Positions 1-6,552 of a stretch of 6,552 nt of DNA are shown piece after piece (the stretch's first letter is position 1; every line of letters starts with the position of its first letter). The translations under genes and the position numbers were made by a program. The DNA comes from Fimenecus sp051881415 (GTDB taxonomy: Bacteria > Bacillota > Clostridia > Oscillospirales > Acutalibacteraceae): contig JBJEPV010000174.1 of NCBI GenBank assembly GCA_051881415.1, positions 1 through 6,552 on the forward strand, in the 5' to 3' direction. A model generated the notes under the pieces. The model ran no database searches, was not told the DNA's origin, and worked only from the letters and a program-made list of their open reading frames with translations.

Positions 1-913
1 TGCAGATTTCTTTGGTTTCGTCATCAAACAGCACAACATGGTCGGAGTCCCAACGGACGGAACGGGTAATATGCAGGGCGATTTTTTCATTGAAAAGCAA
101 GAGCGCGGAAATTTTGTCGCTCACCATCTCGGTGGGGTGATAATGCCCGTTATCCATCAGCGGTGTGATGCCCGCCCTATCGGAATATGACAGGCAAAAT
201 TCTGCCGAGCCGACGGTGTAGCTTTCAAGCCCGATGCCGAACACTTTGCTTTCGAGCGTAACATATACCTTGCTTTTATCGTACGGCACAGACAGGATTT
301 CGTCAAGGGATTTTTTAAATCTTGCACGCGGGGATAATCTGTCAGCCGGAATATCCTTGTAGCCGTCGGGAATCCAGATATTCATCACGCAGGGCACGCC
401 TGTTTCGGTTGCAAAGTATTCCGCAATTTTTAAGCAGGCTTTGCCGTGATTGACCCAATAGGTGCGTACTGTCTCGTCAGGCGAAGAAAGGGTTAAATTA
501 TCCTTCACCATGGGGTGCGAGAAGAAAGTTGGGTTGAAATCCAACCCCATATTTCTCTCTTTTGCAAAGCGTACCCACTTTTCAAAATGCTTGGGCTCTA
601 ACTGATCTCTGCCAACTGCTTCACCGTCAAAAATTGCATAGCTTGCGTGGAGATTTAATTTCTTTTTGCCGGGCATTAAGGACATTGCCTTGTCCATATC
701 CGCCATCAGTTCTTCGGGTGTGCGCGCCTTGCCCGGGTAATTGCCCGTAGTCTGAATCCCGCCCGAAAGGCTTTCGCGGCTGTCGAAGCCCGTGACATCA
801 TCGCCCTGCCAACAATGTACGGATATAGGTATCTCTTTCAGCGTTTCCATCGCTTTATCGGTATCCACGCCGAAATTCGCATAAATTTGTTTTGCTTCTT
901 TGTATCTGCTCAT
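1..913 (-). CDS. rhaA: L-rhamnose isomerase, N-terminal 304 residues (runs off left edge)
   Basis: Cytoplasmic metal-dependent isomerase converting L-rhamnose to L-rhamnulose, the first step after rhamnose release. Translating the minus strand from the ATG at 913 gives an uninterrupted frame to the window edge, beginning MSRYKEAKQIYANFGVDTDK. It aligns by eye with E. coli RhaA at a constant offset of 13 residues: Glu221 in TLESKVFGIG, Asp254 and His257 in LMDNGHYHPTE, His281, and Asp289 and Asp291 in RWDSDHVV match the known metal and catalytic ligands Glu234, Asp267, His270, His294, Asp302 and Asp304. The remaining ligand (Asp334 in E. coli) would lie about 17 codons past the edge. The family is about 420 residues long, so roughly 115 are missing here. 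The start is fixed by an AAGGTG Shine-Dalgarno site six bases upstream, overlapping the end of rhaB; the gap to rhaB is 5 bases, so translation is probably coupled. There is no frameshift or internal stop. Confidence 0.97.
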   Translation of the reverse strand, partial: MSRYKEAKQIYANFGVDTDKAMETLKEIPISVHCWQGDDVTGFDSRESLSGGIQTTGNYPGKARTPEELMADMDKAMSLMPGKKKLNLHASYAIFDGEAVGRDQLEPKHFEKWVRFAKERNMGLDFNPTFFSHPMVKDNLTLSSPDETVRTYWVNHGKACLKIAEYFATETGVPCVMNIWIPDGYKDIPADRLSPRARFKKSLDEILSVPYDKSKVYVTLESKVFGIGLESYTVGSAEFCLSYSDRAGITPLMDNGHYHPTEMVSDKISALLLFNEKIALHITRSVRWDSDHVVLFDDETKEIC

Positions 914-918
914 TTCTA

Positions 919-2325
919 TCACCTTGCCTTGTATTCTTGACAGCCGAAGGACTGAAACACGCACGCGCGTGCCGATTTGATATTGGGGAAAACGCCGTCT
1001 GCGCGCATTTGCGACAGCAAATTGCCGATTGCCGTTGCTTCGGTTGGCCCTGCATACACGGTACAGCCGCACGCTTTTGCGGTCAAGTCATTGAGGTAGC
1101 CGTCCTTTGCCCCGCCGCCGACAATATGGACGCTTTTAAACTGTTTGCCTGTGATTTCTTCAATTTCCGCCTTGGTTTTTGCATAGCAAAATGCAAGCGA
1201 ACGGTAGATTACACTTGCAAACTGCGGGGCGGTTTTGGGCACCTGCTGATTATTCTGTGCGCAATGGTTTTGAATTTCCGCCATCATATTTGGGGGCGAC
1301 AAAAACCGTGTATTGTTACAGTCAACTACCGATTCAATGGAGTCAAGTTTTGCCATACGGCACAAATCGTCAAAACTCCAATCCTCACCGCAGTTTTCAA
1401 GCAACTCTTTTTTGACGCTTTGCATCATCCAAAGCCCCATAATATTTTTTAAATACCGATATTTGCCCCCGTACCCGCCCTCGTTGGTGAAATTGTGCAG
1501 GCGGCTTTCTTCGCTGCAATTCGGGGAATCGTTTTCAACGCCCATTAAACTCCATGTACCCGAGGAAATATACACCGTGTTTTCACCGCCGGGGCAAGCG
1601 GCAACCGCGCTTGCGGTATCGTGCGACGGGCAGTAAATCACCTGTGCTTGAAACCCGACTTTTTGCGCGATTTCATCTGTAAAGTTGCCGATAACCATTT
1701 GCGGCGCTGAAAGTTCGCAGAAAATCTCTTTCGAAAAGCCCAATTTTGCAAGAATTTCAAAATCCCATGTTCTCGTTTCGGCGTTTACAAGATTGGTGGT
1801 TGTGGCGTTGGTGTATTCATTTTTCATAACGCCCGTCAATTTGTAGGAAAGATAGTCGGGCATCATCAAAAAGTGCTTTGCCTTTTCGAGTTTTCCTGCT
1901 TTTTTATCGCAGAACAGCTGATAAATTGTATTGAAATTCTGCTTTTGAATCCCTGTTTTTTGATACAGTTCTTTCGGTGTTATCAGGCTTGACACCTCTG
2001 AAATCACATCGTTTGTCCTGCTGTCACGGTAAGACACGGCGGGGAGAAGTTCTTTGCCGTTTTCGTCCAGCAAAACATAGTCCACGCCCCACGTGTCTAT
2101 CGCAACGGTTTTGGGCAATTTACCGATTTCTTTACATTTTGCAATGCCTGCAATGACTTCACGCGTCAGGTAATCTGTATCCCACACAAGTGTGCCGTTT
2201 TCCTGTTTTACGCCGTTTTTAAAGCGGTAGATTTCCTCGGTAATGATTTTACCGTTTTGTACACAACCCAATATATGCCGACCGCTTGAAGCGCCGATAT
2301 CCACAGCCAAATAGTAGTTTTTCAA
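919..2325 (-). CDS. rhaB: Rhamnulokinase (FGGY carbohydrate kinase family)
   Basis: Cytoplasmic kinase that phosphorylates L-rhamnulose with ATP to L-rhamnulose 1-phosphate. The 468 residues are close to the family length (E. coli RhaB is about 489). The N-terminal FGGY domain opens with the phosphate-binding motif DIGASSGR (9-16), followed by the rhamnulokinase-typical DTWGVDYVLLD (77-87). Asp236 in CPSHDTASAVA is the expected catalytic base. The C-terminal domain carries SSGTWSLMG (254-262), the nucleotide-binding IVGGGAKDGYLND (401-413) and GPTEATAIGNLL (426-437). These motifs separate it from xylulokinase and glycerol kinase. The start codon is TTG (2325-2323): an in-frame TGA at 2334-2332 excludes any start further upstream except an ATT. 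An AAGGTG site lies 11 bases before the TTG, a longer spacing than usual. The gene begins 15 bases after the lipoprotein stop and ends 5 bases before rhaA. All key motifs are intact. Confidence 0.97.
   Translation of the reverse strand: MKNYYLAVDIGASSGRHILGCVQNGKIITEEIYRFKNGVKQENGTLVWDTDYLTREVIAGIAKCKEIGKLPKTVAIDTWGVDYVLLDENGKELLPAVSYRDSRTNDVISEVSSLITPKELYQKTGIQKQNFNTIYQLFCDKKAGKLEKAKHFLMMPDYLSYKLTGVMKNEYTNATTTNLVNAETRTWDFEILAKLGFSKEIFCELSAPQMVIGNFTDEIAQKVGFQAQVIYCPSHDTASAVAACPGGENTVYISSGTWSLMGVENDSPNCSEESRLHNFTNEGGYGGKYRYLKNIMGLWMMQSVKKELLENCGEDWSFDDLCRMAKLDSIESVVDCNNTRFLSPPNMMAEIQNHCAQNNQQVPKTAPQFASVIYRSLAFCYAKTKAEIEEITGKQFKSVHIVGGGAKDGYLNDLTAKACGCTVYAGPTEATAIGNLLSQMRADGVFPNIKSARACVFQSFGCQEYKAR
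920..925 (-). promoter_or_regulatory. Shine-Dalgarno site of rhaA, overlapping the rhaB stop
   Basis: Minus-strand AAGGTG lies 6 bases before the ATG at 913. Its last two bases are the T and G of the rhaB TGA stop (921-919), so ribosomes ending rhaB stop on the rhaA initiation site, which favours re-initiation. Confidence 0.8.
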
Positions 2326-2336
2326 AGAAATTCACG

Positions 2337-2342
2337 CACCTT
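2337..2342 (-). promoter_or_regulatory. Shine-Dalgarno site of rhaB, overlapping the lipoprotein stop
   Basis: Minus-strand AAGGTG uses the last two bases of the lipoprotein TAA stop (2343-2341). Its distance to the TTG start is 11 bases, longer than the 6-7 bases seen for the other genes here. An ATT codon at 2331-2329 would have 5-base spacing, but ATT starts are very rare. Confidence 0.65.
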
Positions 2343-3177
2343 AATACTTGATTGTATAGTTTTCCTCCGCAGAGAGGGCAAATTTTGCATGTGTATCGCT
2401 GAACGCAACCTTGACATCCATATCCAAAATATCGGTATTGCGGAAGGTGATTGCCGTCACTCTGCCCGTTGCCTTATCCACCGTGCAAGAAATCGAGCCG
2501 CCAATACCGTTCACCTTTACCGATTTAAAGGTGACGGTAGGAATATTGATGTCGCTGAATGTGGAGGCAGTTACGGTATTGAACACGCCCGCATACCCCT
2601 CCCCTTTTGCGGGGCTCGTTTTCGCATCGTCATACAGTTTCAATTCGATTTGATAGGTACCGCCTTTGTCGGTACAGGTTGCGCTTTGTACCATATCCGC
2701 CGTCAAATGCGAGGAATAATCTGTACCGCCGACAGGGAATACCGTTTTGATATCCTCTTTGCTCGTCCAGGTTTCCGGGGTGTCCGACCCCTTTACAAAC
2801 TGCTCAATAGCCGCCTTGCCGATGGACTCAATCGCCGAGGGCAATTCCAAATATTCGGGCAGGCTTTTCAGTTTTTTGTAGTTGCGGGTCAGTGAAGTTG
2901 CCTCTTTTTTGACGCGGTTGACGGAATCGTTATAGTAAGAAACGATTTCCGCTGTTGTTTTCGGCGCGACAGGTTGTTTTTCGGCTTGCGTCGCGGCCGC
3001 TTTCGTCGCTTCGGGTGCCGCGGCGGTGGTTTGTTCCGCTTCGGTGGTTTGCGCAACGGTTTCCTCTGTGGTTGACGGTGTTGTGGATTCTTCACCTGCA
3101 TTTTTACTTCCACAGGAAGTCAAAAGCATCGTGATGGTCGCAAGGGCTAAAAGGATAGCTGTTAATTTTCTTTTCAT
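2341..3177 (-). CDS. Lipoprotein of unknown function within the rhamnose operon
   Basis: I do not recognise a characterised family. The predicted 278-residue protein starts with a lipoprotein signal peptide: MKRK, a hydrophobic core (about 5-18) and lipobox L19-T20-S21-C22, so Cys22 should be lipidated and the protein anchored on the outer face of the membrane. Residues about 23-72 form a low-complexity linker rich in Thr, Glu, Ala and Pro. The rest (about 74-278) looks folded: an alpha-helical part beginning TTAEIVSYYNDSVNRVKKEA (74-93), then a mostly beta-strand part ending in ENYTIKY. Two further cysteines (168, 231) lie in the folded part. Start choice: ATG at 3177, with AAAGGTG six bases upstream; an in-frame GTG at 3186 lies inside that Shine-Dalgarno site and is unlikely to be used. 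It sits 24 bases after the rhamnosidase stop and 15 before rhaB, so it is co-expressed with rhamnose use. A sugar-capture or cell-wall role is possible but unsupported by any motif I can see. Confidence 0.9.
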   Translation of the reverse strand: MKRKLTAILLALATITMLLTSCGSKNAGEESTTPSTTEETVAQTTEAEQTTAAAPEATKAAATQAEKQPVAPKTTAEIVSYYNDSVNRVKKEATSLTRNYKKLKSLPEYLELPSAIESIGKAAIEQFVKGSDTPETWTSKEDIKTVFPVGGTDYSSHLTADMVQSATCTDKGGTYQIELKLYDDAKTSPAKGEGYAGVFNTVTASTFSDINIPTVTFKSVKVNGIGGSISCTVDKATGRVTAITFRNTDILDMDVKVAFSDTHAKFALSAEENYTIKY

Positions 3178-3183
3178 TGTTCT

Positions 3184-3190
3184 CACCTTT
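3184..3190 (-). promoter_or_regulatory. Shine-Dalgarno site that decides the lipoprotein start
   Basis: Minus-strand AAAGGTG lies 6 bases before the ATG at 3177. The in-frame GTG at 3186-3184 is part of this site, so initiation there would leave no room for ribosome binding; the ATG is therefore preferred and the signal peptide begins MKRK. Confidence 0.8.
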
Positions 3191-3201
3191 CTTATTTCGC
3201 A

Positions 3202-5853
3202 TTATGCTTCGGAAAAAGTATATTTCCCCGCCGCAACGGTTTGTTTTGCTTTACCGGGGAGTGTAATTTCCGCCGTACAGTTGGCGGGAATTTCCGCCGA
3301 ATAAACGGTTTTACCGTCCTTTTGTTCCCAGCCCGATTTTACCGTGCCGAAAACGCTTTTGTATTCTGCGCGAGCAAAGGTAAAGTGCCCGCCGGGCTTC
3401 GGCGCAATGCTAAAACGGTTTTCGCCGTTAACCTTTATGCCGCACATGGTATTAAAGAGCCACGCACAAACAGCGCCTTTGGAATAGTGGTTCAAAGAAG
3501 CAATACCGCCCTGCGCCTTTGTCCCCTCCCAAGATTCCCAAATCGTGGTGGCTCCGTTTTTCGGCATAAACAGCCAACCGGGCATTTCTTCGTTTTCTAA
3601 CAAACGGTATGCGGCATCCAAATCGTATTCTGCAAGCACATCTAAAATCAGCGGTGTGGACAAGAATCCCGTACCAAGCCGCCACCCGTAATTTTCGAGC
3701 GCTTGTATCAAGCGTTTTTGGGCATATGCCGTCTGTTTTTCGTTTAATAAGTCAAACGCAAGCGGGCGGACAAGCTGTGCCTGACGGTCGGTATCCAATT
3801 TATAATCCTCTGTTTCCACAAGCGCCTGATATGCCTTTTTGCAGTTTTCGCTGATGGCACCGAAACGCTTTGCCTCTTCGGGGTGATTTAATTCTGCGGC
3901 AATTTCGCGCATCAAGCCTAAAACATAGCTCGTATACGCCGTGGAAACCTCCGGATGCGGCAACACGGTGTTCGTCCAGACATTCGGAAACACATCGGCA
4001 GGCTCTGCCCATTCGCCGTAACTTTGCCCGCTGTTGACCACATATTTGCGGTCTTTCCCCTTGACTTTGTGCGGTTTTGAAAGCGGTGCGTTTTTACCGC
4101 AACGGCGAATCATAAATTCGGCATATTTTTTCATACGGTCATAGTATTTTTCGAGAATATCCCTATCGCCGTACTGTTTCCAGAAATAATAGGGAATGAT
4201 AATACCCGCATCCGACCAACCGACGCTTCCGTTCATCATACTCATAAAGAAATCTATTCCGCCGGGCGGGGCTATTTGCGGCAACTTGCCGTTTTTTCGT
4301 TGCCAATCGTACATATCGGTTAAGAATTTTTCCGAGAAGGTTGCGTAATCGAACAGATACGCGGCGGTGGGGAAAAAGATTTGCGCGTCACCCGTCCAGC
4401 CGTGGCGTTCACGGGTTGGACAATCGGTGGGTAAATCCGCACTGTTTGACTTTGTTGACCAAACGGTCGCGTCGACCAATTTATTCAAAAGCACATTCGA
4501 GCTTTCAAAAAATCCCGTCTGCTCCATATCGGAATACACGGAAATCCCCGTGAAATCGTCTGCCGTAAAGGGCACATCGGTTTCCACCAAAACATACCGA
4601 AAACCGAAGATTGCAAATCTTGTTTTATAGCGGTTTTCACCTTCCTTGCAGGTGTAATCAATCTGCTGTAACGGCGTTGTGATATGCTTGTTGTGGCATT
4701 GGATATTCTTTTGGGTAAACTCGCCGTTTTCATCGAGCAATTCGCCAAATCGCAGAAATACCTTTTGATTTTGCTTCGCGGTAAGGGTGAATTCAATATA
4801 TCCTGCAAAATTCTGCTTGAAATCGAAAACGGTTTTACCGCTTGGGGTTTTGATGATTTCGGGTTTGAATCGCTCTTTTTCCACCATCGGCACATTGTTG
4901 GACGATGTCGGAATCACATTGCAGGAAGTCACCTTTGCCGTACCTTTATAAGTCGGCTGTTGGTTGGCGTTTACAATTTCGCCATCCTTGTTGTCGGCAA
5001 AGCGAACGGGGCCGTCATTGCTCCAACGCCATTTGCCGTTTGTACTCTCGCGCACCGTCGCGCCGTCGTCATAGGTGATTTCCAACTGCGCAATACATTT
5101 GGTTTCAAAGCCGTATTCCTGCTTTAAACCCCATGCACCGACCGAACCGCGATACCAACCGTCAGCAAGGTCCACGGTCAAGGCGTTTTCGCCTTTTTTG
5201 ATCTGTGCAGTCACATCGTAGGTTTGGTATTGTATGCGTTTTGTGTAGTCGGTGATGCCGGGGGCAAGGCAGAAATCGCCGATTTTTTCCCCGTTCAAAC
5301 GCGCTTCGTAAATTCCGCAGGCGGTGATATACAGCCGTGCTTTTTTGACCGTTTTGTTTGCTTGGAAAGTATGTAAAAAGCAATCAACGGGGTATCTTTC
5401 TACATTTTCGGGCTTGTTGCTTTCAAAAAGAAAGTCAATCCCCAGCAACAAAAAGGATTTACCGATTTTTTTCTTTTTATCGGCAACAGAACTGTCGGGG
5501 GTATAGTCGCCTGTAATCCACTCGGCCCACCAATCCGTATCGTGTAACAGCCCGATTTCAAAGGTTGCTGTTTCCGACCAGTCGCCCTCTGCATCGGTTT
5601 CGTCCCACAGTTTGACGCGCCACTGCACACACGCACGGGATTTGAGTGCTTCACCGCCCCACGGGACATGCGTCATTTGTGCACTTTGCACCTTGCCGGA
5701 ATCCCAAAGTACATTGCCGCTGTCATCGGTTGCTAAAATACGGTAAGCGGTTTGCACAACACCGCCTTCACAATTCCAAAAAAGGCGGGGCTTTGCAATG
5801 TCAATCCCGATCGGGTTCTTTAAGTATTCTGTTTTTAAGTTGATAGCCTTCAT
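3202..5853 (-). CDS. Cytoplasmic GH78 alpha-L-rhamnosidase
   Basis: Inverting glycoside hydrolase of family 78 that releases terminal alpha-L-rhamnose from glycosides. Length 883 residues, normal for the family. Apparent domain order: an Fn3-like N-terminal region (about 1-115), a beta-sandwich of the Bac_rhamnosid_N type (about 165-300, with ARLYITACGIYEARLNGEK), a concanavalin-like beta-sandwich (about 335-440), the (alpha/alpha)6 catalytic barrel (about 445-800) and a C-terminal beta-sandwich (about 805-883). The signature DCPTRERHGWTGDA (477-490) supplies Asp477, the presumed general acid Glu482 and Asp489, equivalent to Asp567, Glu572 and Asp579 of Bacillus sp. GL1 RhaB. TTIWESWEG (769-777) supplies Glu773, the presumed counterpart of Glu841. 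There is no signal peptide, so it acts in the cytosol on imported rhamnosides. The ATG overlaps the symporter stop as ATGA and has a strong GAGGAGG site. Residues about 121-151 look like an unusual Lys-rich/hydrophobic insertion. The natural substrate cannot be told from sequence. Confidence 0.96.
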   Translation of the reverse strand: MKAINLKTEYLKNPIGIDIAKPRLFWNCEGGVVQTAYRILATDDSGNVLWDSGKVQSAQMTHVPWGGEALKSRACVQWRVKLWDETDAEGDWSETATFEIGLLHDTDWWAEWITGDYTPDSSVADKKKKIGKSFLLLGIDFLFESNKPENVERYPVDCFLHTFQANKTVKKARLYITACGIYEARLNGEKIGDFCLAPGITDYTKRIQYQTYDVTAQIKKGENALTVDLADGWYRGSVGAWGLKQEYGFETKCIAQLEITYDDGATVRESTNGKWRWSNDGPVRFADNKDGEIVNANQQPTYKGTAKVTSCNVIPTSSNNVPMVEKERFKPEIIKTPSGKTVFDFKQNFAGYIEFTLTAKQNQKVFLRFGELLDENGEFTQKNIQCHNKHITTPLQQIDYTCKEGENRYKTRFAIFGFRYVLVETDVPFTADDFTGISVYSDMEQTGFFESSNVLLNKLVDATVWSTKSNSADLPTDCPTRERHGWTGDAQIFFPTAAYLFDYATFSEKFLTDMYDWQRKNGKLPQIAPPGGIDFFMSMMNGSVGWSDAGIIIPYYFWKQYGDRDILEKYYDRMKKYAEFMIRRCGKNAPLSKPHKVKGKDRKYVVNSGQSYGEWAEPADVFPNVWTNTVLPHPEVSTAYTSYVLGLMREIAAELNHPEEAKRFGAISENCKKAYQALVETEDYKLDTDRQAQLVRPLAFDLLNEKQTAYAQKRLIQALENYGWRLGTGFLSTPLILDVLAEYDLDAAYRLLENEEMPGWLFMPKNGATTIWESWEGTKAQGGIASLNHYSKGAVCAWLFNTMCGIKVNGENRFSIAPKPGGHFTFARAEYKSVFGTVKSGWEQKDGKTVYSAEIPANCTAEITLPGKAKQTVAAGKYTFSEA

Positions 5854-6552
5854 TTTTTTGCCTCCTCGTCCGAAAGACCTTTTCTTGCCTTGATTTCCGC
5901 TTGTTCTTTGGTAAGATTTTTCTCAACACCGAGGAAAGCAAGTAAGCCAATCATTATAAATGCCGTAATTGCTTCAAACCCTAAAAAGCCGAACGTAATC
6001 ACATTTTGTGTTGCGGCATTTTGTACGGAGGCGACGGTTTCGCCGTTTATAAATTCGGGCGGAATATAGCCTGTTTTGGAAAGCATCAGGTTTAAAAGGC
6101 CGTTAGCAACACCGCCCGCAACCGTCAAAATGATGGTTAATATGGAAGTAGATAAACCGTCCACTCTGAACCCGCATTTCCATTCGATATGGTCAAGCAC
6201 ATCGGCAAACAACGCCATAAACACATATGCGCAGGGAAGACCGCCGATATTTTTGACAAATTGCCCGATTAACACCACGACCATACTGTGCGGATTGATA
6301 AGACAGATAATGCCGCCTAACGCATACAGCGCAAAGCCCGCCATGGTGAGATTGCGTTTTCCGAACTTTTTGGCAAGCGGCCAAACCGCAAACATGCCGA
6401 TACCCATGGGAATACCGCCGATCACGGAAATCATCGTTTGCGTAATGCCGTCATTATATGTACCGAGTACATAGTTGCAGAAATAGATAAGCGATATGTT
6501 TTTGAGGTTCGAGCCGACATGATACACAATCAAATATAAAAAGAGTACCACC
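5850..6552 (-). CDS. GPH-family glycoside:cation symporter (MFS superfamily), C-terminal half
   Basis: Inner-membrane secondary transporter, most likely importing a rhamnoside with Na+ or H+. The frame is open through the right edge, so the N-terminus is missing; the 233 or so visible residues are about half of a typical 450-residue GPH (MelB-like) protein. About six hydrophobic segments can be seen (roughly residues 2-30, 38-60, 67-86, 89-115, 131-156, 185-208), consistent with helices 7-12. The WPLAKKFGKRN loop (57-67) resembles the basic cytoplasmic loop of MFS proteins. The loop DVLDHIEWKCGFRVDGL (117-133) matches the GPH pattern D-x-x-EW-K-T/C-G-x-R-x-(E/D)G, which separates this family from other MFS groups. 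The C-terminal tail is charged and cytoplasmic (KNLTKEQAE...DEEAKK). The TGA stop overlaps the rhamnosidase ATG. The context makes a rhamnose-containing glycoside the likely substrate; free rhamnose is an alternative. Note that GTG at 6551 is not a real start. Confidence 0.92.
   Translation of the reverse strand, partial: VVLFLYLIVYHVGSNLKNISLIYFCNYVLGTYNDGITQTMISVIGGIPMGIGMFAVWPLAKKFGKRNLTMAGFALYALGGIICLINPHSMVVVLIGQFVKNIGGLPCAYVFMALFADVLDHIEWKCGFRVDGLSTSILTIILTVAGGVANGLLNLMLSKTGYIPPEFINGETVASVQNAATQNVITFGFLGFEAITAFIMIGLLAFLGVEKNLTKEQAEIKARKGLSDEEAKK
5861..5867 (-). promoter_or_regulatory. Shine-Dalgarno site of the GH78 rhamnosidase
   Basis: Minus-strand GAGGAGG lies 7 bases (CAAAAAA) before the ATG at 5853 and inside the last codons of the symporter gene. 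It is the strongest ribosome binding site in the window and, with the ATGA overlap, points to coupled translation of symporter and rhamnosidase. Confidence 0.85.

Noticed and set aside
961..972. Perfect 12-base palindrome GCACGCGCGTGC near the 3' end of rhaB
   Set aside because: It encodes the in-frame residues ARAC of RhaB, occurs once as far as I can see, and has no T-run to make a terminator. Probably chance in a GC-rich codon run.
892..1452. Plus-strand open frame of 186 codons opposite rhaB and the start of rhaA
   Set aside because: It lies antisense to rhaB, whose motifs are all intact, and its Cys/His/Phe-rich translation is typical of a shadow frame. No convincing ribosome binding site or domain was seen.
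2389..2895. Plus-strand open frame of 168 codons opposite the lipoprotein gene
   Set aside because: Antisense shadow of the lipoprotein frame, with an Arg/Cys/His-rich composition and no recognisable motif.
2962..3111. Repetitive-looking DNA encoding the Thr/Glu/Ala linker of the lipoprotein
   Set aside because: It is low-complexity coding sequence without a regular repeat unit, so it is not annotated as a tandem repeat.
3178..3201. Possible internal promoter or terminator in the largest intergenic gap
   Set aside because: The gap is only 24 bases and mostly taken up by a Shine-Dalgarno site; no stem-loop or -10/-35 pair fits.
5462..5483. Short inverted repeat CCGAT/ATCGG with an A-rich loop inside the rhamnosidase gene
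   Set aside because: A 5-base stem with a 12-base loop is too weak for a terminator, and the reading frame runs through it. Kept only as part of the note on the inserted segment.

Overview
The window is one co-directional operon fragment read entirely from the minus strand (right to left), for uptake and breakdown of L-rhamnose-containing glycosides. In transcription order it holds the C-terminal half of a GPH-family sugar:cation symporter (cut by the right edge), a complete cytoplasmic GH78 alpha-L-rhamnosidase, a complete lipoprotein of unknown function, a complete rhamnulokinase (rhaB), and the first 304 residues of L-rhamnose isomerase (rhaA, cut by the left edge). Coding density is close to total: the junctions are a 4-base ATGA overlap (symporter/GH78) and gaps of 24, 15 and 5 bases. 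I see no promoter, terminator, RNA gene, mobile element or CRISPR, and no gene-free stretch longer than 24 bases.

The organism looks like an anaerobic, probably gut-associated Firmicute of the Clostridia (Oscillospiraceae/Lachnospiraceae-like). The reasons are purine-rich Shine-Dalgarno sites before every start, GC content that looks moderate by eye, a lipoprotein with a Ser/Thr/Glu/Ala-rich linker of the kind common in clostridial surface proteins, and a clostridial-looking GH78 and GPH pairing. This is inference from sequence style and not a database match.

Proposed pathway: the GPH symporter imports a small rhamnoside (for example a plant glycoside or a pectin rhamnogalacturonan fragment); the GH78 enzyme, which has no signal peptide, releases L-rhamnose in the cytoplasm; RhaA isomerises it to L-rhamnulose and RhaB phosphorylates that to L-rhamnulose 1-phosphate. 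The aldolase (RhaD) and lactaldehyde enzymes are not in the window and may lie beyond the left edge. The transcriptional regulator is also not visible.

The least explained element is the lipoprotein placed between the rhamnosidase and the kinase. Other points of note are a Lys-rich/hydrophobic stretch of about 30 residues in the N-terminal part of the rhamnosidase that looks like an insertion, a TTG start with long Shine-Dalgarno spacing for rhaB, and stop codons built into the Shine-Dalgarno sites of rhaB and rhaA.
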